Assembly (NCBI GenBank): GCA_009937525.1
Contig: JAACFE010000004.1
Location: 1-61,723, forward strand
Length of the DNA: 61,723 nucleotides
DNA from: Gammaproteobacteria bacterium
GTDB lineage: Bacteria > Pseudomonadota > Gammaproteobacteria > Steroidobacterales > Woeseiaceae
Direction: 5' to 3'
Made by a program: the position numbers and the translations under genes. Every line of letters begins with the position of its first letter. The first letter of the stretch is position 1. Shown here piece by piece: positions 44,825 through 54,111 of the stretch. The notes under the pieces are model-generated. The model did no database searches. It saw only the letters and a program-made list of their open reading frames with translations, and was not told the DNA's origin.

Positions 44825-45362
44825 GCTTGTGGATCTTCGTGCCTTCGAGCGTGAGGTTGTACATCAGGCCCTTGGAACCGAAGATGAAACCGACGACCGG
44901 ATCCTTGATGTTCTTCGAGTCGATGGTCTTGCCGGCGCCGAGATCGATCAGCGCGACCGATCCATCGATGCCAACCTTCCAGCCTTCGCTGTTGCGGAAC
45001 TTGTTCAGCGACTCTTCGGTCATGAAGACGATGACGATCGACCGTGCCTGAGCGCCGAGCTGAAAACCGATCGAACCACTCGAGGTCCGATAGTAGTCGA
45101 CGACCTCCTTGCCGATGAGCAGCGCGCCTTCTCCGGTCTCGCCCCCGATGCCGACACCGACCTTGTACACTTTCGGAAACACGAGATAGCCGGACGCCTG
45201 CTGCAGGAACACCTCGGCGCCGTTGACGTTCTTTTTGAACTCCTCGATGGATTCCTTTACGCGGACGTCGATTTCCGCGGCCGACGCGGCCATCGCCGCC
45301 GGTGCTGCGCTCATCATGCCGATAAGGCCGAACGCAATAACGAACTTGATGAGTCTGGTCAT
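44811..45362 (-). CDS. Lipid-binding SYLF-domain protein
   Basis: 183 residues from ATG 45362. Signal peptide (IKFVIAFGLIGMMSAAPAAM), so probably periplasmic. The SYLF domain shows VFLQQASGYLVFPKVYKVGV, IGGETGEGALLIG, SSGSIGFQLGAQARSIVIVF and GFIFGSKGLMYNLTLEGTKI. SYLF (Ysc84-like) domains bind phosphoinositides in eukaryotes; the bacterial role is unknown. AGGAC repeats just upstream may serve as ribosome site. Confidence 0.88.
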   Translation of the reverse strand: MTRLIKFVIAFGLIGMMSAAPAAMAASAAEIDVRVKESIEEFKKNVNGAEVFLQQASGYLVFPKVYKVGVGIGGETGEGALLIGKEVVDYYRTSSGSIGFQLGAQARSIVIVFMTEESLNKFRNSEGWKVGIDGSVALIDLGAGKTIDSKNIKDPVVGFIFGSKGLMYNLTLEGTKIHKLDKS

Positions 45363-45387
45363 AGTCCTGTCCTGTCCTTGAATTGAC

Positions 45388-45409
45388 CCGCCGGCAGGCC
45401 TGCCGGCGG
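45388..45409. other. Perfect 22-base palindrome
   Basis: CCGCCGGCAGG-CCTGCCGGCGG is its own reverse complement. It lies between the end of hutG and the start of the SYLF gene. No T-run follows on either strand, so it is not a classic terminator. It could stop or protect the hut transcript or bind a dimeric protein. Confidence 0.6.
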
Positions 45410-45460
45410 CGTATTTCTGTCTTCGTGAGCTGCGCATTCTACCCGCTTCGAGATGAATTC

Positions 45461-46252
45461 TCACTGAACGGCGGCGGCACGGGTATAGGCACCCAGCAGC
45501 GCCCGCAGCGTATCGCGCAAGCGGTTTGCGAGACCAGCGTCGAAGTCCAGCGTTGCCTCGTCCATGTAGGCACGCTGCGCGAGTTCGAGCTGCACCGCCT
45601 GTATGCCCTTCGCCGGATCGCCGTAGTGACGCGTAATGTAGCCACCTTTGAAGCGGCCGTTCAATACGGCACTGTACGGACTTGCCGCAGCGATATCCCG
45701 AAGCTCGCGAGCATACTCCGGGTCGCAGCTGCGGCCGTCGAAATTGCCGAGATTGAGCACCGGCAGCTCACCATCGAACAGCCGCGGTACGCGGCTGGGA
45801 ATCGAATGGGCGTCCCAAAGCAGCGCACAGCCGTGACGCGCCCGAAGCTCCTCGAGCTCGAGCGCCAGTCGTTCGTGGTAGGGGCGCCAGTAGCGCTTCA
45901 CGCGATCGGCGGTCTCCGCCGCCGCGACGGGCGCGTCGTCAAGATACAGGGGGTCGCCGCTAAATGCGTACTGCGGGCAAAGCCCCGTCGCGACCTGGCC
46001 TTCGTACAGGGAGCCGTCGTCCGGCGGCCGATTGAGGTCCACGACATAGCGCGAATACTGCGCCACGAGCAGCGATGCGCCGAGCTCCCGCGCGAAATCA
46101 TAGAGTTCGGCGACGTGCCAGTCGGTATCGGGGATCGCAAGTCCGGCTGGCGTCATTCTGGCGCGCTGTTCCTCCGGGATCAGCCGGCCATCGTGCGGCA
46201 CGCTGATGAGTAACGGCGAATCACCTTTTGAGAATGCGTATACGTCGCTCAT
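45461..46252 (-). CDS. hutG: N-formylglutamate deformylase
   Basis: 263 residues. It hydrolyses N-formylglutamate to glutamate and formate, the last step of the five-step histidine pathway. LLISVPHDGRLIPEEQ, IPDTDWHVAELYDFA, VVDLNRPPDDGSLYEG, CALLWDAHSIPSRVPRLF and NLGNFDGRSCDPEY mark the family. ATG 46252 overlaps the hutH stop (ATGA). It is the last gene of hutFCUHG. Confidence 0.94.
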   Translation of the reverse strand: MSDVYAFSKGDSPLLISVPHDGRLIPEEQRARMTPAGLAIPDTDWHVAELYDFARELGASLLVAQYSRYVVDLNRPPDDGSLYEGQVATGLCPQYAFSGDPLYLDDAPVAAAETADRVKRYWRPYHERLALELEELRARHGCALLWDAHSIPSRVPRLFDGELPVLNLGNFDGRSCDPEYARELRDIAAASPYSAVLNGRFKGGYITRHYGDPAKGIQAVQLELAQRAYMDEATLDFDAGLANRLRDTLRALLGAYTRAAAVQ

Positions 46253-47778
46253 GCTCCCAGGCTCGGCAACACCGAGGCGGCATGCTCGCAGAATTCGCCG
46301 GAATCGATCATCGCCGCGAGCCGCGCGATGTCGCGCGACAACGACCTGTCTTCATCGTAACGGGGCGAAACGCTGCGTACGGCCGCGAGCGTCTTTTCGA
46401 TCGCTGGAGAACTCTTCTTCGGCCTGTGGAATTCGATACCCTGCGCCGCGGCCAGCAGTTCGATTGCGACGATGTTGGCGCTGTTCGCGAGCATCTCGTG
46501 CAGGCGATGGGCCGCGAAGGTGGCCATGCTGACGTGGTCCTCCTGGTTCGCCGATGTCGGAATACTGTCGACGCTGGCGGGATGCGCGAGCGCCTTGTTT
46601 TCCGATGCGAGCGCGGCCGCGGTGACCTGCACCATCATGAAGCCGCTGTTAAGTCCGCCCTCTTCCACGAGAAATGCGGGCAGGCCACTCATATGTTCGT
46701 CCACGAGCAGGGCGATACGGCGTTCCGAAAGCGCACCGATTTCCGCGATCGCGAGGGCCAGGTAGTCGGCGGCGAACGCGACCGGTTCGGCATGAAAGTT
46801 CCCACCAGACAGTACCGTGTGCGATTCGGCAAAGACCAGCGGGTTGTCCGTCACCGCGTTTGCCTCGGTCTCCAGAACCGCGCAGACGTGACGCACTACG
46901 TCAAGGCACGCGCCGATCACCTGCGGCTGGCAGCGTATCGAGTAGGGATCCTGGATGTGATCGCATCCCAGATGCGACGCCCGGATTTCGCTGTCCCGCA
47001 TCAGCTGCCGCAGTACCCCGGCGACAGCCGTCTGCCCGCCGTGCCCCCGTACGCTGTGTATGCGGCGGTCGAACGGCGTATCGCTGCCCTTTACCGCGTC
47101 GGCGGACATCGCGCCGGCAGCGAGCGCCGCCGCGAGCAGGTTTTCGCAGCGAAATACTGCAGCCAGCGCGAGCGCCGTGGACACCTGGGTACCGTTGAGG
47201 AGCGCAAGCCCTTCCTTCGGCGCCAGCCGAATCGGCTCGATCCCCGCGTGTGCGAGCGCCTCTTCGGCGGTCACCAGCTGGCCGTTCACCTTTGCCTCGC
47301 CGGCACCGATGAGCACGCTCGCCATGTGCGCAAGTGGCGCAAGGTCACCGGAAGCGCCCACCGAGCCTTTGGCCGGAATTCGCGGATACACGTCGTGGTT
47401 GATCAACGCGCACAGTGCGTCCACGAGCTCGAGCCGCACGCCCGAGAATCCTTCGGCCAGCGCTATCACCTTCATGAGTATGATCAGGCGCACGATGTCG
47501 TCATCGAGGTCCGCGCCAACGCCGACTGCGTGGGAGCGCACGAGATTCTCCTGCAATTTCACGAGTTCCTCGTCGCCGATATGCACGCGGGCGAGCTGCC
47601 CGAAACCGGTGTTGACGCCGTAGATTTCGGCACCGCTGTCGACGACTTCGCCGATATACTCGCTCGACTCCGCGATGGCGCGCCGCGCTTCGATACCGAG
47701 CGATACTTCGACGGGACCGCGCCAGGCCTCGCGAAGTTCTGCCAGTGTGATGAGCTGCTTGTCGACGATGAGCTTCAT
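46249..47778 (-). CDS. hutH: Histidine ammonia-lyase
   Basis: 509 residues, the standard length. It converts histidine to urocanate and ammonia. The self-made MIO cofactor comes from Ala-Ser-Gly in [15 protein letters not shown] (around residue 142); [12 protein letters not shown] holds the catalytic Tyr, and [18 protein letters not shown] and [12 protein letters not shown] are also in place. ATG 47778 has GGAGG seven bases upstream and overlaps the hutU stop (ATGA). Confidence 0.97.
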   Translation of the reverse strand: MKLIVDKQLITLAELREAWRGPVEVSLGIEARRAIAESSEYIGEVVDSGAEIYGVNTGFGQLARVHIGDEELVKLQENLVRSHAVGVGADLDDDIVRLIILMKVIALAEGFSGVRLELVDALCALINHDVYPRIPAKGSVGASGDLAPLAHMASVLIGAGEAKVNGQLVTAEEALAHAGIEPIRLAPKEGLALLNGTQVSTALALAAVFRCENLLAAALAAGAMSADAVKGSDTPFDRRIHSVRGHGGQTAVAGVLRQLMRDSEIRASHLGCDHIQDPYSIRCQPQVIGACLDVVRHVCAVLETEANAVTDNPLVFAESHTVLSGGNFHAEPVAFAADYLALAIAEIGALSERRIALLVDEHMSGLPAFLVEEGGLNSGFMMVQVTAAALASENKALAHPASVDSIPTSANQEDHVSMATFAAHRLHEMLANSANIVAIELLAAAQGIEFHRPKKSSPAIEKTLAAVRSVSPRYDEDRSLSRDIARLAAMIDSGEFCEHAASVLPSLGA

Positions 47779-49445
47779 TGCAAGTCCTCCCGGCCCACCA
47801 TGGGCAGATTCAGGCCGTGCTCCTTCGCACACTCGATGGCCTCCGGGTAACCTGCGTCGGCATGGCGCATCACGCCGCTGCCCGGATCGTTCCACAGGAC
47901 ACGCGCAATGCGGCGGTCTGCCGCTTCGCTACCGTCGCAGACGATCACGAGGCCCGCGTGCTGGGCGTAGCCCATGCCCACGCCGCCGCCGTGGTGAATG
48001 GATACCCAGGTCGCGCCGCTCGCCGTATTCAGCAGCGCGTTCAGCAGGGGCCAGTCGGAGACCGCGTCGGAGCCGTCGCGCATCGCCTCGGTTTCACGAT
48101 TCGGGCTTGCGACGGAGCCACTGTCGAGATGGTCGCGGCCGATGACCACCGGCGCCTTGAGTTCGCCGTTGCGCACCATTTCGTTGAACGCGAGACCGAG
48201 TCGGTCACGCTCGCCGAGACCCACCCAGCAGATGCGCGCCGGCAGGCCCTGGAAGTGAATCCGCTCGCCGGCAGCGTCCAGCCACTGGTGGAGATGCTCG
48301 TCGTCCGGAATCAGTTCCTTCACCTTCGCATCGGTGCGGTAAATGTCCTCGGGGTCACCCGACAGCGCCGCCCAGCGGAACGGGCCGACGCCGCGGCAAA
48401 ACAGCGGCCGCACGTACGCGGGGACAAATCCCGGGAAGTCGAAGGCATGCTCGACGCCCTGGTCCAGCGCAACCTGGCGGATGTTGTTGCCGTAATCGAA
48501 GGTGGGTACGCCGGCGTCGTGAAATGCGAGCATGGCGCGCACGTGCACGGCCATCGATTTGACGGCCGCAGCGACCACGGCGTCGGGATCCGACTCGCGC
48601 CGCTCGAACCATTCCTCGACCGTCCAGCCGATCGGCAGGTAGCCGTTCGCGGGGTCGTGCGCCGAGGTCTGGTCGGTGACGGCGTCGGGCCGTATGTCGC
48701 GCTTCACGAGTTCGGGCAGGATCTCCGCCGCGTTGCCCAGCAGGCCGACGGACAAGGGTTGCTTCTCGGCTACGGCCTTTTCGATCATCGCCAGCGCATC
48801 GTCGAGCGTCTCGGCGCGCGTATCGAGATACCCGGTCTTCAGGCGCTTGTCGATCCGGTCGCTCTGACATTCGATCGCGAGCATCGACGCCCCGGCCATC
48901 GTTGCCGCGAGCGGTTGCGCACCACCCATGCCGCCGAGTCCCGCGGTCAGTATCCAGCGCCCGGACAGGTCGCCGCCGTAATGCTGACGCCCCATTTCGA
49001 CGAAGGTCTCGTAGGTCCCCTGCACGATGCCCTGGCTGCCGATATAGATCCAGGATCCGGCCGTCATCTGGCCGAACATCATCAGCCCTTTCCGGTCGAG
49101 CTCGCGGAAGTGCTTCCAGTTGGCCCAGGCCGGAACGAGGTTCGAATTGGCAATCAGTACGCGCGGCGCGTCCGTGTGGGTACGGAATACCCCGACCGGT
49201 TTGCCGGACTGCACGAGCAGGGTCTCGTCGTCACCGAGTTCCCTGAGGCATTCGACGATTGCGTCGAAGCATTCCCAGTTCCTGGCTGCCTTACCTATGC
49301 CGCCGTATACCACCAGGTCCTGGGGCCGCTCGGCGACGTCGGGATCGAGATTGTTCATGATCATTCGCAGCGGCGCTTCGGTGAGCCAGCTTTTCGCGGA
49401 AAGCTTCGTGCCGACCGGCGCCCTGATGATGCGGGGTTTGTTCAT
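47775..49445 (-). CDS. hutU: Urocanate hydratase (urocanase)
   Basis: 556 residues from ATG 49445. It adds water to urocanate to give imidazolonepropionate, using NAD as an electrophile. [73 protein letters not shown] and [18 protein letters not shown] are characteristic. The start overlaps the hutC stop. Confidence 0.97.
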   Translation of the reverse strand: MNKPRIIRAPVGTKLSAKSWLTEAPLRMIMNNLDPDVAERPQDLVVYGGIGKAARNWECFDAIVECLRELGDDETLLVQSGKPVGVFRTHTDAPRVLIANSNLVPAWANWKHFRELDRKGLMMFGQMTAGSWIYIGSQGIVQGTYETFVEMGRQHYGGDLSGRWILTAGLGGMGGAQPLAATMAGASMLAIECQSDRIDKRLKTGYLDTRAETLDDALAMIEKAVAEKQPLSVGLLGNAAEILPELVKRDIRPDAVTDQTSAHDPANGYLPIGWTVEEWFERRESDPDAVVAAAVKSMAVHVRAMLAFHDAGVPTFDYGNNIRQVALDQGVEHAFDFPGFVPAYVRPLFCRGVGPFRWAALSGDPEDIYRTDAKVKELIPDDEHLHQWLDAAGERIHFQGLPARICWVGLGERDRLGLAFNEMVRNGELKAPVVIGRDHLDSGSVASPNRETEAMRDGSDAVSDWPLLNALLNTASGATWVSIHHGGGVGMGYAQHAGLVIVCDGSEAADRRIARVLWNDPGSGVMRHADAGYPEAIECAKEHGLNLPMVGREDLQ

Positions 49446-50209
49446 CGCTGTAGATTCTCCAGTTGCACGACGTTGTCGGACGCCGATTTCGATGTCCCGG
49501 GAGGTGTGTAGTGCCCGGTCAGCTCGTAGCGGCTGCCCGGGTGATGCAATCTTGCGAAAGTGACGGGGCGCCCGTGCGCCCAGGTCCGGCGCATGACGAC
49601 GAGGCAGGGCTCGCCTTCCGGCATCTGCAGGTGCCGGCGGACGGCCGCATTCGGCAGCTGTGCGCGCACGATCTGCTCGGCCTCCTGCAGCGGAGCGATC
49701 GACGTCAGGTAGGCGCTGGGCGTGACGGAACCGAAGTCCTGCCCCGCGCATTCGGGCGCGAATTCCGCCAGGACGTGGCGGTCTTCCACCTGTATCGGTG
49801 CGCCGTTCTCGAAATGCACCAGCAGCAGGTGAAAGATGTCGGTGCCCTGTTCGACGTCCAGCGCCCGGGCGATCTCACCGCGCGCATGCTGCCGCGAATT
49901 GCGCAGCACGTCGCAACCGTGTTGATGGCCCCGCTGCGCGATCTCGTCGGCAATGTTGTGCACTTCGAGCATGTGCGATCGCGAGCGAAAATCGGATACG
50001 AAGGTGCCGCGGCCGGCGATGCGCTCGACGTAACCCTCATCGGTGAGTTCGCGCAGCGCCCGATTCGCCGTCATGCGCGATACGCTCATGCGCTCGACGA
50101 GTTCATTCTCCGACGGCACCCGATCGTGCGGGCCCAGTGCCCCTGACGAAATCTGCCTGATGATCAGGTCCTTGAGCTGCTGGTAACGCGGTTTGCTGCT
50201 GTTGCTCAT
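49442..50209 (-). CDS. hutC: Histidine-utilisation repressor HutC, GntR family
   Basis: 255 residues from ATG 50209. The N-terminal winged helix ([40 protein letters not shown]) binds DNA; the C-terminal UTRA domain ([46 protein letters not shown]) senses urocanate. It lies inside the operon it presumably represses, between hutF and hutU, overlapping both by ATGA. Its likely operator is at 51581. Confidence 0.95.
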   Translation of the reverse strand: MSNSSKPRYQQLKDLIIRQISSGALGPHDRVPSENELVERMSVSRMTANRALRELTDEGYVERIAGRGTFVSDFRSRSHMLEVHNIADEIAQRGHQHGCDVLRNSRQHARGEIARALDVEQGTDIFHLLLVHFENGAPIQVEDRHVLAEFAPECAGQDFGSVTPSAYLTSIAPLQEAEQIVRAQLPNAAVRRHLQMPEGEPCLVVMRRTWAHGRPVTFARLHHPGSRYELTGHYTPPGTSKSASDNVVQLENLQR

Positions 50210-51564
50210 CGCATCGTCCCGACGTCCGCCACGGCAGCGCGAAACGCGTCGCACGCCGCTGCCCCGGACCTGTGCTCACCATCCTCGACCAGCCACTCGC
50301 CGTGCACCATTACGCCCTCGATCGGCAGGCGGTAACCGGAGAACACCAGTGCATCGAGGCGCGATTCGTCGCCATGACCCGTCAACATCGGGTCGTCGTC
50401 GTAGAGCGCAACGAGATCGGCCGGGGCACCGCGGCACAGTCCGGCGATTCGCTGGCCGCTCGCCTGGGCTCCTCCTTCGACGGCACGTTCAAACAGTTCT
50501 CGGCCGACGTGGGCGGTTCGAAACGACGTGACGTTGCGCGTCCGCGTCGCGAGCCGCTGTCCGTATTCGAGCCAGCGCAGTTCCTCGAAGGGGTTGATCG
50601 AGACATGGCTGTCCGAGCCAATGGCGAGCCTGCCTCCGGCCGCCAGGTAGTCCGCCAGCGGGAACAGGCCGTCACCGAGGTTCGCCTCCGTGCTCGGGCA
50701 TACGCAGACAACGGCGCCGGAAGCGGCGAGGTCTTTCGTTTCGTCGGCGTCCATGTGCGTCGCATGCACCAGGCACCACTCGCTGTCGACGCTCGCGTTC
50801 TCCAGCAGCCAGCGCACCGGGCGCCGTTCGTAGGCCGCGAGGCACTGGTCGACTTCGCGTTGCTGTTCTGCGATGTGCAGGTGCACGGGTGCGCCGGTTT
50901 CCCGGCCGGCCTCGGCAATCGCCAGCAGCGAAGGCGCACTGACCGCGCGCAGGCTGTGCGCACCGATTCCGACGCTGAGCCTTGCAGACCGTCGCGTCGC
51001 GGCCTCGGCGTGATGCTCGAGGAATTCCTCCAGCGACAACGCGAACAGCGCCTGCGGTCCTTCAGGTTTCGAGGTGTGAAAGCCGGCTCGCTCGTACAGC
51101 ACGGGAACGTAGGTGAGGCGGATGCCGGTCTCCGACGCGGCATCCGCCAGCGCTTCGAACATGTGCATCCCCGAAAGGTTCGTGGCCGGGTTGCGGTGCA
51201 GGTAGTGAAACTCCGCGACGGTCGTGTAGCCGCTCAGCAGCATTTCCGTGTAGGCCTGGCGGGCGATGGCGCGCAAGCGGTCAGGATCGACCATCGCCGC
51301 AAGCTCGTACATGCGCTCGCGCCAGGTCCAGAAGCTGTCTCGACCCGCCGGCGAACGCTCCTCGGTACGGCCGGCCAGCGCACGCTGGAATGCATGACTG
51401 TGGGCGTTGCACAGACCGGGGATGATGCAGCCCGTCGCGACCGCCGCGTCGCCGGGCGTCGCGCCTGCCGCGATGTCGTCGATCAGGCCATCCGTTATCC
51501 GCAGCAGGACGTCATCCGCCCAGCCGTTCGGCAGCAGCGCTTTTCTGGCAAAAAGTGAGGTCAT
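50206..51564 (-). CDS. hutF: Formimidoylglutamate deiminase
   Basis: 452 residues from ATG 51564. It hydrolyses N-formimidoylglutamate to N-formylglutamate and ammonia, which with HutG makes the five-step pathway. An amidohydrolase: GLCNAHSHAFQRAL (metal His pair), GYTTVAEFHYLH, GIGAHSLRAVS, VHLHIAEQQREVDQCL, CLVHATHMDADET and IGSDSHVSINPFEELRWLE. It is the first gene of hutFCUHG and divergent from hutI. Confidence 0.95.
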   Translation of the reverse strand: MTSLFARKALLPNGWADDVLLRITDGLIDDIAAGATPGDAAVATGCIIPGLCNAHSHAFQRALAGRTEERSPAGRDSFWTWRERMYELAAMVDPDRLRAIARQAYTEMLLSGYTTVAEFHYLHRNPATNLSGMHMFEALADAASETGIRLTYVPVLYERAGFHTSKPEGPQALFALSLEEFLEHHAEAATRRSARLSVGIGAHSLRAVSAPSLLAIAEAGRETGAPVHLHIAEQQREVDQCLAAYERRPVRWLLENASVDSEWCLVHATHMDADETKDLAASGAVVCVCPSTEANLGDGLFPLADYLAAGGRLAIGSDSHVSINPFEELRWLEYGQRLATRTRNVTSFRTAHVGRELFERAVEGGAQASGQRIAGLCRGAPADLVALYDDDPMLTGHGDESRLDALVFSGYRLPIEGVMVHGEWLVEDGEHRSGAAACDAFRAAVADVGTMR

Positions 51565-51580
51565 CGGTTGTCCGCCAAGT

Positions 51581-51590
51581 TGTATATACA
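51581..51590. promoter_or_regulatory. Probable HutC operator
   Basis: TGTATATACA is a perfect 10-base palindrome and the known core of Pseudomonas HutC sites. It lies 17 bases before the hutF start and 43 before the hutI start, so it can control both directions. On the minus strand TATACA within it could also be the -10 of hutF. Confidence 0.8.
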
Positions 51591-51632
51591 GGCTAGTCCA
51601 TGCTAGGTTGCTTTGCAATTGCGGAGAGAGTG

Positions 51633-52859
51633 ATGGCCGACTGGGATTTGCTGCTGACGGACGCGCGCATTGCCACGATGCGGCAGGGCGAGCCGGACTA
51701 CGGCGTGATCGAAAGCGGCGCGATTGCGATTGCCGGCGGGGTGATCGACTGGATCGGCGCGGCTGCCGAAGTCCCCGGGCGAGAAGCTGGGGAGACCCGC
51801 TCGCTGGAAGGCCGCTGGGTGACGCCCGCGCTGGTCGATTGCCATACGCACCTGGTGTTTGGCGGCCAGCGGGCCGAGGAGTACGAGCGCCGGCTGCGCG
51901 GCGCCAGCTATGAAGACATCGCGGCGGAGGGTGGCGGCATCCTGTCGACCGTCAAGGCGACCCGCGAAGCGAGCGACGAGCAGCTGTACGCCGATGCACT
52001 CCCGAGATTGCATGCACTCGCCCGCGAAGGCGTGGCGACGGTGGAGATCAAGTCCGGCTACGGCCTGGACCTCGACAACGAACTCAAGATGCTGCGCGTC
52101 GCCCGCCGCCTGGGCGAACACTCCGGGCTGACCGTTCGCACATCCCTGCTCGCAGCCCATACCGTGGCGCCCGAGTTCGCTGGCGACGCGGATGCCTACA
52201 TGGACCGTATCGTCGATGAAATACTGCCGGCCGCTGCCCGCGAAGATCTCGCCGATGCGGTCGACGCCTACTGTGAGTCCATCGCATTCGATGCCCGGCA
52301 GGTCGAGAGACTCTTTTCGCGCGCGCAGAAATTCGGCCTCAGGGTCAAACTGCATGCCGACCAGCTGAGCGACGGTGGCGGAGCGGAGCTCGCAGCGCGC
52401 TTTGGTGCACTGTCCGCCGATCACCTCGAATATACGTCGCCCGAAGGCGTTCGCGCCCTGGCCGAGGCGGGCACGGCTGCGGTGTTGCTGCCCGGTGCAT
52501 ACCTGACCCTCAACGAGACGCAGCAACCACCGATGGGGGAGCTGCGCGAGAGCGGCGTTCCCCTTGCGATAGCAACTGACTGCAACCCGGGGACGTCGCC
52601 GCTGTGTTCCATCCATTTTGCGATGGGACTGGGCTCGCGCCTGTTCGGCATGACGCCGGAGGAGTGCCTGGCGGGCGTTACACGAGAAGCGGCACGTGCG
52701 CTGGGTCTCGGGCACGATCGCGGCACGCTTGAGACCGGCAAGCGCGCGGACATCGCGATCTGGGATTTCGACCATCCGAGGGAGCTTGCGTATTGGCTTG
52801 GCACACATCCCCTGTCAGACTTGCTGATCGCCGGGCAGTCTCCACGCCCGATCCCGTAA
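51633..52859 (+). CDS. hutI: Imidazolonepropionase
   Basis: 408 residues from ATG 51633, preceded by GGAGAG. It opens the imidazolone ring to formimidoylglutamate, the third pathway step. TPALVDCHTHLVFGGQRAEE holds the metal histidines; GGGILSTVKATREAS, VEIKSGYGLDLDNELKML, AAHTVAPEF, VKLHADQLSDGGGAELA, ADHLEYTSPEGV and ATDCNPGTSP complete the amidohydrolase motifs. It is the only hut enzyme on the plus strand. The transporter gene starts 19 bases later. Confidence 0.96.
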   Translation: MADWDLLLTDARIATMRQGEPDYGVIESGAIAIAGGVIDWIGAAAEVPGREAGETRSLEGRWVTPALVDCHTHLVFGGQRAEEYERRLRGASYEDIAAEGGGILSTVKATREASDEQLYADALPRLHALAREGVATVEIKSGYGLDLDNELKMLRVARRLGEHSGLTVRTSLLAAHTVAPEFAGDADAYMDRIVDEILPAAAREDLADAVDAYCESIAFDARQVERLFSRAQKFGLRVKLHADQLSDGGGAELAARFGALSADHLEYTSPEGVRALAEAGTAAVLLPGAYLTLNETQQPPMGELRESGVPLAIATDCNPGTSPLCSIHFAMGLGSRLFGMTPEECLAGVTREAARALGLGHDRGTLETGKRADIAIWDFDHPRELAYWLGTHPLSDLLIAGQSPRPIP

Positions 52860-52878
52860 CCATCACCGCACCCGCATC

Positions 52879-54105
52879 ATGAACCGGACTCTTGTTGCAC
52901 GACGGAGTTTCGTACTTACGCTCGGCCTGCTCACGGCCGTGGCGGCGCTGACGATCGACATGAGCCTGCCCGCCATCCCGGACATGGTGCGGGCGCTCGC
53001 CACGGACCTGCCGAAAGGCCAGCTGATCGTTGGGGCCTTCATGCTGGGCATGGCCTGCGGGCAGATTCCCGCGGGGCTGTTCTCCGACCGGCTCGGCAGG
53101 TTGCCGGTGCTCTATGCCGGCATGAGTCTGTTTGCGCTGGCCGCGACGATGGCTGCGATCGCGCAGAGCATCGACGTGATGCTGGCCGCGCGTTTCGTCC
53201 AGGGTTTCGGCGGCGCGTCGGCCGTCGTCCTGTCCCGCGCTATCGTCCGCGATATCTCGAGCGGCAAGGAGGCCGCGAAACTGATGTCCCTGATGACGAT
53301 GATCTTTACCGTTGCGCCGGTCGTCGCACCGACGATCGGCGCGCTGATGGTCGCGCAATGGGGCTGGCAGGCACCGTTTGCCGCCATAGCGGTCGGCGGC
53401 GTGCTCATGCTCATCGGTATTCGCAGCAATCTTCTCGAAACCCATACGCCGAACGCGCACGGTCATCCGCTCAGGCAGCTGCAACGCAGCTTTGCCGAAT
53501 TCTTCAGCCACCGGCAGAGCATCTTCGGTCTGCTGCTGATTGTCGTGCCGCCGGCGGGGTTCATGTCGGTCATCGCCACTTCCGCCGCACTGGTCGTCGA
53601 GATCTACGGATTCTCGGTACAGGCCTACGGCCTAATATTCGCCTGCGCGGGACTGTGCATTCTTGCGGGCTCGATCGTCAATCGCTTGCTCGTGCCCCGT
53701 GTCGAGATCATACCGCTCATCGGTATCGGCATCGCGATGATGAGCATCGCCTCGCTGCAGCTCCTTCTGGCGGCCTGGATCAATATTGCGCCATTCGCCT
53801 GGGTGTGGGCGTGCGTGTGCCTGTTCTTCTTCTCGGTCCCGATCGTGCTTTCGAACGCCATGGTCCTGGCACTCGATCCGCTGCCGCGAATCGCCGGCGT
53901 CGCATCGTCGATCATCGGCACGATCCAGAACGTCATCGGCGCTTCGGGCGCGATACTGGGCGCATCGATCTACAACGGCACGCTGCGCAATGCCGTCGCC
54001 ATCATCGGCGTCGCGGGGCTCGTTATGCTGCTGATCTACCTGCTACGGCCGCTGATCTGCGGCGGCCCGATCGTGCATCACCCGGAGGAACTGGCACGCG
54101 ACTAG
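52879..54105 (+). CDS. MFS transporter, Bcr/CflA family
   Basis: 408 residues with about 12 membrane helices. LTIDMSLPAIPDMVRAL at helix 1, GMACGQIPAGLFSDRLGRLP (the loop 2-3 signature), RFVQGFGGASAVVLSRAIVR and RDISSG fit the Bcr/CflA drug-efflux group. Because it follows hutI closely and shares its strand, it may be transcribed with it and could instead carry a hut substrate or by-product; that is inference. Known histidine importers belong to other families. Confidence 0.88.
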   Translation: MNRTLVARRSFVLTLGLLTAVAALTIDMSLPAIPDMVRALATDLPKGQLIVGAFMLGMACGQIPAGLFSDRLGRLPVLYAGMSLFALAATMAAIAQSIDVMLAARFVQGFGGASAVVLSRAIVRDISSGKEAAKLMSLMTMIFTVAPVVAPTIGALMVAQWGWQAPFAAIAVGGVLMLIGIRSNLLETHTPNAHGHPLRQLQRSFAEFFSHRQSIFGLLLIVVPPAGFMSVIATSAALVVEIYGFSVQAYGLIFACAGLCILAGSIVNRLLVPRVEIIPLIGIGIAMMSIASLQLLLAAWINIAPFAWVWACVCLFFFSVPIVLSNAMVLALDPLPRIAGVASSIIGTIQNVIGASGAILGASIYNGTLRNAVAIIGVAGLVMLLIYLLRPLICGGPIVHHPEELARD

Positions 54106-54111
54106 TTTGCG

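Noticed and set aside
46228-49511. Long open frames on the plus strand opposite hutH and hutU (over 500 codons each)
   Set aside because: They are antisense shadows of highly conserved hut genes, a common effect of high GC at third positions. Their products are Arg/His-rich and resemble no family.
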